From Gordonia sp. KTR9 (lineage in GTDB: Bacteria > Actinomycetota > Actinomycetes > Mycobacteriales > Mycobacteriaceae), in the NCBI RefSeq assembly GCF_000143885.2, contig NC_018581.1, forward strand, positions 1,984,001 through 2,048,000: a stretch of 64,000 bases of DNA. The letters are read 5' to 3'. Below are positions 36,645 to 45,077 of this stretch, piece by piece. The stretch's first letter is position 1, and every line of letters begins with the position of its first letter. The notes beneath the pieces are model-generated. The model did not search any database. It saw nothing but the letters and a program-made list of their open reading frames with translations, and was not told where the DNA came from. A program made the translations under genes and the position numbers.

Positions 36645-37358
36645 TCACGACAGGATCAGCGTGGCCTTCTCCATCTCGGCGATCGCCGAGATCCGCTCCG
36701 GCGAGGCCGCCGTGACGTGGACCAGACTGCCGCCCACCAGGAATGGTGCCAGGAGATGGTCGATCACCCGATCGGCCGTGTGCCACGGCCGGGTGGACAC
36801 CACACGGGCGCCGGGACCGAGGCCGTCGCGCTCGGCGGTCGCCCGCGCGGCGGCCAGTACCGCGGTGGTCGGCTCTCCCTCGACCGCTGCCGATGCCGGC
36901 CCGCGGGAGAAGAACTGGTCGCCGTGGACGCGGACGACGCTGCCGTAGTCGCCGACGCCCGGCGGCAGATCACGCAGCGGCAGGGCGAACGGATCCAGCG
37001 AGGCGACCACGACCTCGTCGGCGTCCGGGTGATCGTCGAGACGATCACGGCTGGTGAACAAGACCAGCGGGGTGTCGTCGTCGATGTCGAGGTGCACGTC
37101 GGCGCCTGCCCAGAGGGCGCCGAGCAGAATGCCCGCGGTCTGCCAGTGTTCGGGTAGATCGACCGCGACGATGTCGCCCTCGACCACGCCGATCTCGTCG
37201 AGAAGATAGTTCGCGGTCTTGGCCGCCCAGTTGCCGAGGGTGGCGCCGGAGAGTTCGGTGCGCTCGCCGGTCGCGTCGTCGTAATAGGTCAGCAGCGGAC
37301 GCGAATGATCGGCGACCGCATCGAAGATCGCATCGGTGACGGTGTTCAGTTCACGCAC
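36645..37358 (-). CDS. TIGR03089 family protein (AMP-binding-related)
   Basis: 237 aa. An actinobacteria-specific family that looks like a reduced adenylate-forming enzyme: LLTYYDDATGERTELSGATLGNWAAKTANYL resembles the N-terminus of acyl-CoA synthetases, but the P-loop (T/SGTTGxPKG) and C-terminal domain are missing, so activity is doubtful. GTG start at 37358 overlaps the LCP gene by 13 bp. Equivalent of Rv3268, which lies next to the cpsA-like gene in M. tuberculosis. Function unknown; coupling suggests cell-wall assembly. Confidence 0.85.
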   Translation of the reverse strand: MRELNTVTDAIFDAVADHSRPLLTYYDDATGERTELSGATLGNWAAKTANYLLDEIGVVEGDIVAVDLPEHWQTAGILLGALWAGADVHLDIDDDTPLVLFTSRDRLDDHPDADEVVVASLDPFALPLRDLPPGVGDYGSVVRVHGDQFFSRGPASAAVEGEPTTAVLAAARATAERDGLGPGARVVSTRPWHTADRVIDHLLAPFLVGGSLVHVTAASPERISAIAEMEKATLILS

Positions 37359-39415
37359 ATCGGCCCCTCGTTGCCCGCCGTGATCGGCGGACGCTTGTTG
37401 CCGACGCGCTCGCTCGCCGGGGTGTTGTCGGTCTGGTCGCCGGTGTCGCTGATCGAGCCCGGCCCGGCATAGGTGTTGGTGAGCACGACCTTGAACCGGT
37501 CGTCGGCCAGTGCGGGATCGGCCACGACCCGGGCGCCGCCCAGATCCTTCGCGAGAACCCGCGCCGCCTCGTTGTCGTCCTTGGCGTAGACGATGGAGTC
37601 TCTCGTGTCGGCCTTGCCGCTCGAGGTGGCACCGACCCGGAATCCCTTGTTGGTCAGGATGTTCGCCACGTTCGAGGCGAGGCCGTCGATGGTGCCGGCG
37701 TTGACCACGTCGACCGTGTAGTCGCCGCGCTGGATTCCCTTCGACTCCTTCGGAGCCAGCAGGTCCCCGGTGAACGTCTGGACCTCGCGCGGGTCCACCT
37801 CCACGACGCTCTGCTGTCCGTCCTCGCTCCAGCCCTGTTCGGTCACGATCGGGATGGTCGCGAACTTGACCCGGCCGCCGCTGAGATCCTTGAGCTGCTC
37901 GGCGAACCGGATGATGTCCCAGTCGTCGTCGATGACCACCGAACGCGAGACCGCGTTCTGCAACTCCGACAGCTTGCCCGGATCGGTGAGGGTGCCCGCG
38001 GAGAGGATCTTCTGGGTCAGCGACGCCATGAACGCCTGCTGGCGTGTGATGCGGTCCAGGTCGCCGCGGGGGAGTCCGTGCCGCTGGCGCACGAAGCTCA
38101 GTGCCTTGGGGCCGTTCAGTGTCTGGCGGCCGGCCTTGAACCGCGCGCCACTGTAGGGATCGCGGACCGCGTCGTTCAGGCAGACGTCGATGCCGCCGGC
38201 CGCGTTCGTGAGCAGCACGAAACCCAACAGACCGACCTCCGCGTAGTGGTCCACCTGCACACCGGTCAGGTTGGCGACCGTGTCCACCAACGCTTTCCGG
38301 CCCGCGAGCGTGCCCTCGGACTCGGCCTCGCCCTCCGACCTGCCCTCGCCGACCGCCCGGGCGCGGACGCTTTCGCGGGTCGTGCCGTAGGCGGCGTTGA
38401 TCTTGCTCATCCCGATGCCGGGCACGTCGACGTAGGAGTCGCGGGGGATCGAGATCGCGGTCGCCGACGAGCCGTCGTCGGGGATGCGGATCAGCAGGAT
38501 GGTGTCGGTGTTGGTCGCGACCTCGTCGCCCGAGCGCAGGAGCCGGAGCTCCTCCGGGGAGAGCGGGTTGCCCTTCGCATCGGTTCGCGAGTCGGTGCCC
38601 ACGAGAAGGATGTCGACGGCACCGTCTTCGGCGCCGCCGAGGTCGAGTCCGCCGAGCTGGGTGATACGGGTCTGCAGATCCGACATGGTGTTCCACGCGT
38701 AGCCGGTGCACAACAGCACCGCCACGGATGCGACGGCGATGAGCGCACGGCCCCATCCCGCGCCCGACAGCCGGCCGCCTGTTCGCGGGGTGCCGCTCGG
38801 TGGGGTGGTCGGCGGGGTGGCCGGTGCGGCCGCCGTTGCCGCGGACTTGGTCGGTGTCGCCACCGTCGCCGGATCACGACGGCGTCCGGGCTTCGGTCCG
38901 GGCTTCGGTCCGGCCTTCGGTTCGGCTGCCTGTGCGCGGGGTGCCGGCTTGCCCTTCTTCTTCGCGTTCGGGGCCGGACGGGTGTGGATCTCGCCGGAGG
39001 TCCGTCGGACGGGCCGCGGTTCACCGGGACGACGGGGGCGGGTCGGTGCGGGTTCCACCGACTCCGGTGCCGCGCGGCGATCGCCGGCCGCCCGTCGTGC
39101 CGGGTTGCGCGGATCGGCGGCCGCCCGGCGCCGGGGGTCGCGGGGATCGGCGGCGCGACGTCGCTGCTGTTCCGGCGGGGGTTGGCGGCGCGCGCGGGGT
39201 GGGGGAGAACCGGGTTCACCGGGGCGCGGTTCGGCGCCGCGGGGGAACCCGCGGCCATCGGGTCCACCGTCGTGCGGGGGCCGCGCCGGGCGTCGACGGG
39301 CACCCGGCTCGGGGCCCCGCCGGTCGCCGGGCATCGGCTGACGCCCGTCCGGACCCGGCCCCGCCGGACGGCGCGCCTGCGAACGCCGGCGCGGGCCGTC
39401 GGATGGTGAATCCAC
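37346..39415 (-). CDS. LytR-CpsA-Psr (LCP) cell-wall ligase with long basic N-terminal tail
   Basis: 689 aa. Residues 1-220 are a disordered Arg/Pro/Gly/Ala-rich cytoplasmic tail; a membrane anchor spans 221-242 (WGRALIAVASVAVLLCTGYAW). The LCP catalytic domain follows, with SIPRDSYVDVPGIGMSKINAAY and the Arg-rich FVRQRHGLPRGDLDRITRQQ that holds the polyprenyl pyrophosphate. A C-terminal LytR_C domain ends at CVN. LCP enzymes attach arabinogalactan to peptidoglycan in mycolata; the neighbouring rmlD, wbbL and manB genes fit. The M. tuberculosis equivalent (Rv3267) is near 500 aa, so the tail is much longer here. GTG start at 39415. Confidence 0.92.
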   Translation of the reverse strand: MDSPSDGPRRRSQARRPAGPGPDGRQPMPGDRRGPEPGARRRPARPPHDGGPDGRGFPRGAEPRPGEPGSPPPRARRQPPPEQQRRRAADPRDPRRRAAADPRNPARRAAGDRRAAPESVEPAPTRPRRPGEPRPVRRTSGEIHTRPAPNAKKKGKPAPRAQAAEPKAGPKPGPKPGRRRDPATVATPTKSAATAAAPATPPTTPPSGTPRTGGRLSGAGWGRALIAVASVAVLLCTGYAWNTMSDLQTRITQLGGLDLGGAEDGAVDILLVGTDSRTDAKGNPLSPEELRLLRSGDEVATNTDTILLIRIPDDGSSATAISIPRDSYVDVPGIGMSKINAAYGTTRESVRARAVGEGRSEGEAESEGTLAGRKALVDTVANLTGVQVDHYAEVGLLGFVLLTNAAGGIDVCLNDAVRDPYSGARFKAGRQTLNGPKALSFVRQRHGLPRGDLDRITRQQAFMASLTQKILSAGTLTDPGKLSELQNAVSRSVVIDDDWDIIRFAEQLKDLSGGRVKFATIPIVTEQGWSEDGQQSVVEVDPREVQTFTGDLLAPKESKGIQRGDYTVDVVNAGTIDGLASNVANILTNKGFRVGATSSGKADTRDSIVYAKDDNEAARVLAKDLGGARVVADPALADDRFKVVLTNTYAGPGSISDTGDQTDNTPASERVGNKRPPITAGNEGPMCVN

Positions 39416-39652
39416 TGGTGAACGGTCCCTTTCGAGGTCGAGACGTCGCGTCGGAGCGTCGACGCGGCAACGGTTACGCCTGAGGATGTCGATGCTGATG
39501 TGCAGGACGAGTCAGGTGTTGTGTGCTCTCGTCAGGCTACTGAAGTGATTCCGAAATTCGAGAACGCAACGCCGGGCGGGTGAGTAGCCGTCGTCACGTG
39601 TGCGGTCCGGGCGGAGTGGAGGACATCACCCGGGTCCGGCACGATGGTGCCC

Positions 39653-40594
39653 ATGCGTGTCACGCCGAGCAACCCCACCGTGTACATCGTCGGAGCCGGC
39701 GGGCAACTCGGAACCGCCCTGCAGGAGCGCGCGGCGCGAGTCGACGACACGCTCGTGCGGCCGCTCACCTCGGCCGACATCGACATCGCCGACCCGACCT
39801 CGGTGGCCGCCGCGCTCGGCGACCTCGCCGCCGACGACGTCGTGGTGAACTGTGCGGCCTACACCGACGTCGACGGCGCGGAGTCCGACGAGGCCGGCGC
39901 GCGACGGGTCAACACCGTCGGGCCCGAGGTCCTCGCGGCCCGGACCGCCGAGGCCGGCGCGTGGCTCATCCACGTCTCGACCGACTACGTGTTCCCGGGG
40001 ACCGCCGAGGCGGAGTCGCCGAAGGGCGCGGGCGGCGGATACGAGCCCGGCGACGTGAGCGGAACACCGGCCACCGTGTACGGCCGCACCAAACTCGACG
40101 GCGAACGCGCGGCGCTGGCGGCCGACCCGCGGGCCACCGTCGTGCGCACGGCGTGGGTGTACACCGGCGGACCCGACAGCCGCGACTTCGTCGGCACGAT
40201 GCGGCGTCTCGAGCAGTCACGGGAGACGGTGTCGGTCGTCGACGACCAGCTCGGGTCGCCCACCTATTCGCACGATCTCGCCGACGGCCTCTGGGAACTG
40301 GTCGAGGGCGGAGCGCGTCCCGAGGTCGCCGGTGCGGTCCTGCATGCGACGAACTCGGGCAGTGCCACGTGGTTCGACGTCGCCCGAGGCGTCTTCGAGG
40401 AGATCGGGGCACAGCCCGACCGGGTCCTGCCCACCACGACCGCGGATTTCCCTCGCCCGGCGCCGCGTCCGGCCTACTCGGTGCTGTCCGGACAGTCGTG
40501 GGCGTCAGCCGGACTCACCCCGCTCCGCCCGTGGCGGCCCGCGCTGCACGCGGCGATCGCCGCGTCGGACGCCGGCACCCGTTCGTTACCCTGA
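39653..40594 (+). CDS. rmlD: dTDP-4-dehydrorhamnose reductase RmlD
   Basis: 313-aa extended SDR that makes dTDP-L-rhamnose, the donor for the arabinogalactan linker. VYIVGAGGQLGTALQER holds the nucleotide loop; DYVFPGTAEAE and VYGRTKLDGERAAL carry the catalytic YxxxK region; VVDDQLGSPTYSHDLADGL is the family's later signature. The ATG at 39653 was chosen; another lies 9 bp upstream in frame. It precedes wbbL by 5 bp, so the enzyme making the sugar donor and the transferase using it are cotranscribed. Confidence 0.95.
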   Translation: MRVTPSNPTVYIVGAGGQLGTALQERAARVDDTLVRPLTSADIDIADPTSVAAALGDLAADDVVVNCAAYTDVDGAESDEAGARRVNTVGPEVLAARTAEAGAWLIHVSTDYVFPGTAEAESPKGAGGGYEPGDVSGTPATVYGRTKLDGERAALAADPRATVVRTAWVYTGGPDSRDFVGTMRRLEQSRETVSVVDDQLGSPTYSHDLADGLWELVEGGARPEVAGAVLHATNSGSATWFDVARGVFEEIGAQPDRVLPTTTADFPRPAPRPAYSVLSGQSWASAGLTPLRPWRPALHAAIAASDAGTRSLP

Positions 40595-40599
40595 GCGGC

Positions 40600-41478
40600 G
40601 TGCCAGTTCAGCCAGCCGTGGTGACGGTGACCTATTTCTCCGGCGATCACCTCGCGACCTTCCTGCGTAGTCTTGCCGCCGTCACCGACGTCATGCCGCA
40701 GGTCATCATCGCCGACAACGGTTCGGAGGACGGCGCGCCGGAACGGGCCGAGCAGGAGTACGACGCGGTGACCCTCGTCCGGACCGGCGGCAACATCGGA
40801 TACGGCGGCGCGATGAACCGCGGGGTCGCCGAAGTCGACCCCGACGTCGAGTTCATCCTCATCTCCAACCCGGATGTCGAGTGGAAGCCGGGAGCCATCG
40901 AGGAGCTGATGGCCGCCGCGCAGCGCTGGCCGCGCGCGGGCTCGCTCGGTCCGCTGATCCGCGAGCCCGACGGCTCGATCTACCCGTCGGCTCGACGGGT
41001 TCCCGACCTCGTGTCGGGCACCGGGCACGCGATCCTCGGCACCGTCTGGAAGTCCAATCCGTGGACCGCGGCCTACCGCGCCGACGACGAGACACCCTCG
41101 GAGCGTGCTGTGGGATGGCTCTCGGGATCCTGTCTGCTCGTGCGGCGTGAAGCCTTCGACGCCATCGGCGGATTCGACGCCCGCTACTTCATGTACATGG
41201 AGGACGTCGACCTCGGCGACCGGCTCGGCAAGGCGGGCTGGCAGAACGTGTACGTCCCCACCGCGGAGGTCGTACACACCAAGGGGCACAGCGCAGGTCG
41301 GCATCCGGAGAAGATGCTGCCGGCGCACCATCGCAGTGCCTACCGGTTCCAGGCCGACCGCAATCCCGGCCCGTGGCGGGCGCCGCTGCGCCTGGCGTTG
41401 CGCGTCGGTCTGGGCGTGCGGTCACGGCTGGCCGTCCGTGCGGCGCGCCGCGCGTCGGCGAGCGAAAACAGCCGCTGA
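40600..41478 (+). CDS. wbbL: Rhamnosyltransferase WbbL (arabinogalactan linker)
   Basis: 292-aa GT2-family glycosyltransferase. VVTVTYFSGDHLATFL starts the GT-A fold, IIADNGSEDG and GNIGYGGAMNRGV bind the nucleotide, ISNPDVEW replaces the DxD motif, and GGFDARYFMYMEDVDLGDRLGKAGW carries the catalytic acidic pair. In mycobacteria it adds rhamnose to GlcNAc-PP-decaprenol, an essential step. GTG start at 40600. Between rmlD and manB, the order of M. tuberculosis Rv3266c-Rv3264c. Confidence 0.93.
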   Translation: MPVQPAVVTVTYFSGDHLATFLRSLAAVTDVMPQVIIADNGSEDGAPERAEQEYDAVTLVRTGGNIGYGGAMNRGVAEVDPDVEFILISNPDVEWKPGAIEELMAAAQRWPRAGSLGPLIREPDGSIYPSARRVPDLVSGTGHAILGTVWKSNPWTAAYRADDETPSERAVGWLSGSCLLVRREAFDAIGGFDARYFMYMEDVDLGDRLGKAGWQNVYVPTAEVVHTKGHSAGRHPEKMLPAHHRSAYRFQADRNPGPWRAPLRLALRVGLGVRSRLAVRAARRASASENSR

Positions 41479-41540
41479 GTGCTGAAGTGAACACCGAACG
41501 CTGAGTGAACACCAGTCACCTCGAGGAAGGACCCGATCCA

Positions 41541-42674
41541 GTGGACAACTACACCGTGCGTGAGTCGGTGGAAAGACAGTCTGTGGGGGGATCGGACGAC
41601 ATCAGGGAGGACGTCGAGGCCGTCATCCTCGTCGGCGGCAAGGGAACCCGCCTGCGTCCACTCACCCTGTCGGCGCCCAAACCGATGTTGCCGACGGCCG
41701 GACTGCCCTTCCTCACCCACCTGCTGTCCCGCATCCGCGCGGCGGGTATCCGCGACATCGTGCTCAGCACCTCGTTCAAGGCCGAGGTCTTCAGCGAGTA
41801 CTACGGCGACGGTTCGAAACTGGGACTGCGCATGCGCTATGTCACCGAGGACGAGCCGCTGGGCACCGGCGGCGGCATCCGCAACGTCCTCGACGAACTG
41901 ACCGCCAGCACGATCGTGGTGTTCAACGGCGACGTCCTGGGCGGCACCGACGTCGGCGACGTCATCGACAGTCACCGCGCTGCCGACGCCGACGTCACCA
42001 TCCACCTCGTGCGCGTGAGCGACCCGCGCGCGTTCGGTTGCGTGCCCACCGACGGCGACGGTCGGGTCACCGCGTTCCTGGAGAAGACCCAGGACCCGCC
42101 GACCGATCAGATCAATGCCGGCACATACGTTTTCAAGCGCGAGGTCATCGAGTCCATTCCGTCCGGGCTGCCGGTGTCGGTGGAGCGTGAGGTGTTTCCC
42201 CGCCTGCTCGCCGAGGGCAGTCATGTCCATGCGCACGTCGACCACGCCTACTGGCGGGACATGGGTACGCCGGAGGACTTCGTCCGCGGCTCGGCCGACC
42301 TCGTCCGCGGGATCGCGCCCTCACCGGCTCTGGGGGACCGTCGCGGCGAATCCCTGGTTCACGAGGGTGCGGGCGTGGGCCCGGGTGCCCTCCTGATCGG
42401 TGGCACCGTGGTCGGTCGCGGCGCCGAGATCGGGCCACGGGCCCGCCTCGACGGTGCGGTCGTCTTCGACGGCGCCGTGATCGAGGCCGGCGCGGTCGTG
42501 GAACGGTCGATCATCGGCTTCGGGGCCCGTATCGGCCCGCGAGCCCTGATCCGGGACACGGTCATCGGCGACGGCGCCGACATCGGCGCGCGCTGTGAGC
42601 TGCTGCGCGGGGCGCGGGTGTGGCCGGGCATCGAGATCCCCGACAACGGGGTCCGGTTCTCCACGGACGTCTAG
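41541..42674 (+). CDS. manB: Mannose-1-phosphate guanylyltransferase / sugar nucleotidyltransferase ManB
   Basis: 377 aa. Nucleotidyltransferase domain with AVILVGGKGTRLRPLTLSAP and PKPMLPTAGLPFLTHLLSRI, FNGDVLGG (metal site) and RAFGCVPTDGDGRVTAFLEKT; the second part is a left-handed beta helix with hexapeptide-like repeats (GPGALLIGGTVVGRGAEIGP onward). The sequence closely follows what I recall of M. tuberculosis Rv3264c. It makes GDP-mannose for mannosylated lipids and glycans. GTG start at 41541. It is the last gene of the rmlD-wbbL-manB run. Confidence 0.93.
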   Translation: MDNYTVRESVERQSVGGSDDIREDVEAVILVGGKGTRLRPLTLSAPKPMLPTAGLPFLTHLLSRIRAAGIRDIVLSTSFKAEVFSEYYGDGSKLGLRMRYVTEDEPLGTGGGIRNVLDELTASTIVVFNGDVLGGTDVGDVIDSHRAADADVTIHLVRVSDPRAFGCVPTDGDGRVTAFLEKTQDPPTDQINAGTYVFKREVIESIPSGLPVSVEREVFPRLLAEGSHVHAHVDHAYWRDMGTPEDFVRGSADLVRGIAPSPALGDRRGESLVHEGAGVGPGALLIGGTVVGRGAEIGPRARLDGAVVFDGAVIEAGAVVERSIIGFGARIGPRALIRDTVIGDGADIGARCELLRGARVWPGIEIPDNGVRFSTDV

Positions 42675-42692
42675 TCCGGCCGGCGGATCCGC

Positions 42693-43340
42693 CTAGCGGA
42701 TCTTCGCCGCGGCGAGCACACCGGGACCCAGCGGGATGACCACCGGCAGCAGCTGCTCGTCGTCGGCGATCAGCAGTGCCGCCTCGCGAGCGGCCGCGGT
42801 GGGAGGTTCGGTGCGGGCCGGATCGCCGACCGTCCCGTCCGCGGTCGCGTTGTGCACGACCACGACCCCTCCCGGCCGCAGCATCCGGACCGCCTCGCCG
42901 ACGAATCGGGGCAGGTCGAGCAGTGGTCCGTCGACGAAGACGAGATCGTAGGACGCATCGGACAACCGCGGCAGGACCTCGATGGGGGTGCCGTTGATGA
43001 GGCGGGTGCGGCCGGGGGCGATGTCGGCGCCGGCGAACGACGCCCGCGCGGCCCGGTGGTGTTCGGGTTCGGGGTCGATGGTGGTCAGCACGCCGTCGGC
43101 CGACATGCCGTTGAGCAACCACAGGCCGCTCACCCCGGTGCCGGTGCCGATCTCGACGACGGCGTGCGCGTCGGCCACGCGGGCCAGCAGCGCCAGCAAC
43201 GCACCGACCGCCGGTGAGACCGGCGTCGCGCCCAGTTCCTCGGCGCGGGCGCGGGCGGCGATGACGGCGTCGTCCTCGACGATGGCCGACTCGGCGTAGG
43301 CGATCAGGTCGGGGCGCGCGGACGGCGTTGACTCGGTCAC
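42693..43340 (-). CDS. O-methyltransferase (Rv1220c-like)
   Basis: 215-aa SAM-dependent methyltransferase of the caffeoyl-CoA/catechol O-methyltransferase family. Motif I is VVEIGTGTGVSGLWLL, post-I TTIDPEPEHH, FVDGP near the metal/catalytic site, and LRPGGVVVVHN. Equivalent to Rv1220c, which is also divergent from sigE. Substrate unknown. It begins the second synteny block; its 3' end is 18 bp from the manB stop, convergent. Confidence 0.9.
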   Translation of the reverse strand: MTESTPSARPDLIAYAESAIVEDDAVIAARARAEELGATPVSPAVGALLALLARVADAHAVVEIGTGTGVSGLWLLNGMSADGVLTTIDPEPEHHRAARASFAGADIAPGRTRLINGTPIEVLPRLSDASYDLVFVDGPLLDLPRFVGEAVRMLRPGGVVVVHNATADGTVGDPARTEPPTAAAREAALLIADDEQLLPVVIPLGPGVLAAAKIR

Positions 43341-43427
43341 GCGTCGAGGTTAGTCCGAGCCCGCGGCGGAATCGGACGCGGCACGCCAGACCTGCACGAA
43401 TCCGCTCGCGGCGAGAGTGGCGACGCA

Positions 43428-43446
43428 TCCTCAGGCAACACTCAGG
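43428..43446. promoter_or_regulatory. MprA-type box upstream of sigE
   Basis: TCCTCAGG CAA CACTCAGG: two 8-bp direct repeats separated by 3 bp, 19 bp in all, the architecture reported for MprA binding in mycobacteria. MprA activates sigE there under envelope stress. It lies about 185 bp upstream of the sigE ATG and 95 bp upstream of the proposed -35 element. Confidence 0.7.
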
Positions 43447-43540
43447 CGCCTCATACGGCGGCCACACTCGGATAGGAGAGGGTGAGAGCTGTTCCGGTTG
43501 GGACAGTTCCCGTGAGGTCGGTGTGAACCCCCGGCAGTTC

Positions 43541-43567
43541 GGGAATACCCAACCGGAGTCATCTGTT
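43541..43567 (+). promoter_or_regulatory. SigH/SigE-type promoter of sigE
   Basis: GGGAATA (43541-43547), a 16-bp spacer, then TGTT (43564-43567), against the mycobacterial SigH consensus GGGAAYA-N16/17-cGTT. It would give a leader of about 55 bases before the ATG at 43630. SigH-dependent sigE transcription is known in mycobacteria. Confidence 0.65.
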
Positions 43568-43629
43568 CGATTCGGTGAGTACTTGGGTCACCGGGTGCGT
43601 GTTCACGAGAGAGGAACCGACCACCGACC

Positions 43630-44241
43630 ATGATCGATCCCCGCGATCCCGCCGACGCCGTGCCCGCGGGCACCGCAGGTTTCGACGCCACCGGCGACGA
43701 ACTGCTCATGCCGTCCTGGGACGACCTGGTACGCGAACACGCCGACCGCGTCTACCGCCTGGCCTACCGCCTGTCGGGGAATCAGCACGACGCCGAGGAC
43801 CTGACGCAGGAGACGTTCATCCGGGTCTTCCGTTCCCTGTCGAACTATCGTCCCGGCACCTTCGAGGGCTGGCTGCACCGCATCACCACCAACCTGTTCC
43901 TCGACATGGTCCGACGCCGCAGCAAGATCCGGATGGAAGCGCTGCCCGAGGAGTACGACCGCGTGCCGGCCGACACCCCGGATCCGCAGCAGATCTTCGA
44001 CGCGACGAATCTCGACCCCGACCTGCAGCGGGCCCTGGACTCACTGGCGCCCGACTTCCGCGCGGCGGTGGTGCTGTGTGACATCGAAGGTCTGTCCTAC
44101 GAGGAGATCTCGGCGACGCTCGGCGTCAAGCTGGGTACCGTTCGCAGCCGCATCCACCGCGGTCGGCAGAGCATCCGCGACGCCCTCGCGGCACAGGGCC
44201 ACACCAGCAGCCGTTCGGTCGCGATCGGCTCGCGTCCCTGA
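43630..44241 (+). CDS. sigE: ECF sigma factor SigE
   Basis: 203-aa extracytoplasmic function sigma factor. Region 2 includes [29 protein letters not shown] (2.1-2.3) and [22 protein letters not shown] (2.4, -10 contacts). Region 4 includes [34 protein letters not shown] (-35 contacts). A roughly 27-residue N-terminal extension precedes region 2, like M. tuberculosis SigE. Followed after 254 bp by rseA, htrA and tatB as in mycobacteria. Controlled by an MprA-like box and a SigH-type promoter; output is the envelope and heat stress regulon. Confidence 0.95.
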   Translation: MIDPRDPADAVPAGTAGFDATGDELLMPSWDDLVREHADRVYRLAYRLSGNQHDAEDLTQETFIRVFRSLSNYRPGTFEGWLHRITTNLFLDMVRRRSKIRMEALPEEYDRVPADTPDPQQIFDATNLDPDLQRALDSLAPDFRAAVVLCDIEGLSYEEISATLGVKLGTVRSRIHRGRQSIRDALAAQGHTSSRSVAIGSRP

Positions 44242-44276
44242 ACCCGGCCGCCGCCTGGGCCGGTACCGCCCGTCCC

Positions 44277-44303
44277 GGGAACCCTTCTCGGCCGAGCTTC
44301 GTT
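44277..44303 (+). promoter_or_regulatory. SigH/SigE-type promoter in the sigE-rseA gap
   Basis: GGGAAC (44277-44282), 17-bp spacer, CGTT (44300-44303), a close match to the ECF-type consensus of SigH/SigE. It sits 35 bp after the sigE stop and 190 bp before rseA. It would let rseA-htrA be transcribed by SigE itself, a negative feedback loop. Confidence 0.6.
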
Positions 44304-44495
44304 GTCGGTCTCGGATAAGCTGAGACGTTGCACGTGCCGCGGCGCACGATGCCGACGGTCTGCGTGATCCGCCGACGACCGCCCGTTCGGCGGACGCATC
44401 GATTGCCGCCGGTCGGTACCGTGGCAGTGGAGCAGTAGGCCCAGCAACAAGGATTCATCGTGCGGCGGTTTCGTCGTGGAGAGGGGTGAACGACG

Positions 44496-45077
44496 ATGAT
44501 GGACGGCGATCGCGGGCGTCCGACCGGGAGTGGCGGTGTCGAGCCACCAACGCCGAACCTCCGTCGCCGACGGTCTTCCTGGACCCCCGCCAGATGGAAC
44601 CCCAACACCTGGAGTCCGGCTCCCTCGTCGTTCCTGCCCAACCGTGGCTACCGTGCGCCGGGAACGGCCGGTGGACGCGGTTTCGCACCCACCGAGCACC
44701 TCGCCCCCGAGGCGGTCGCCGCGTTCGTCGACGGTGAGCTCGGCATGTCCGCGCATGCGCGGGCGACTCACCACCTCGCGCTGTGCCCCGAATGCGTGGC
44801 GGCCGTGGATGCGCAGTCCCTCGCCCGCACCCGACTCCGCGAGTCCGGCCGGGTGTCGATACCGGACTCCCTCCTCGGTCAGCTCTCGCAGATCCCGACG
44901 CGGGAGATCGACATGTCCTCCGATGGTCCCCGGTCGCGCGACCTCGGGCCCGGCGCCGCGTCGCCCGATGCGCCGACCGACGGAATCCCCGCCGTCCGCG
45001 ACGCGATGCGCCCCTCCGCAGGCCCGCTCGACCGGAATTCCGGTCGGGGTCGCGCCTTCCGCCGCCGGGGCCGGTGA
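44496..45077 (+). CDS. rseA: Anti-sigma factor RseA (ZAS family)
   Basis: 193-aa zinc-associated anti-sigma factor for SigE. The zinc motif is H-x3-C-x2-C in ATHHLALCPEC, within the block FVDGELGMSAHARATHHLALC that matches M. tuberculosis RseA. The protein is soluble, with no membrane helix, and the C-terminal third is polar and disordered. It also has a longer, Arg/Pro-rich N-terminus before the zinc domain than its mycobacterial relative. Under stress RseA is phosphorylated or oxidised and degraded. It overlaps htrA by GTGA. Confidence 0.9.
   Translation: MMDGDRGRPTGSGGVEPPTPNLRRRRSSWTPARWNPNTWSPAPSSFLPNRGYRAPGTAGGRGFAPTEHLAPEAVAAFVDGELGMSAHARATHHLALCPECVAAVDAQSLARTRLRESGRVSIPDSLLGQLSQIPTREIDMSSDGPRSRDLGPGAASPDAPTDGIPAVRDAMRPSAGPLDRNSGRGRAFRRRGR

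Noticed and set aside
39000..39200. Direct repeats in the LCP gene as a tandem repeat locus
   Set aside because: The repetition comes from Arg/Ala/Pro/Asp codons of a low-complexity tail and is not exact at DNA level.
39416..39652. Hidden gene or RNA between LCP and rmlD
   Set aside because: No in-frame start with ribosome site and no stable hairpin found. Treated as a divergent promoter region.
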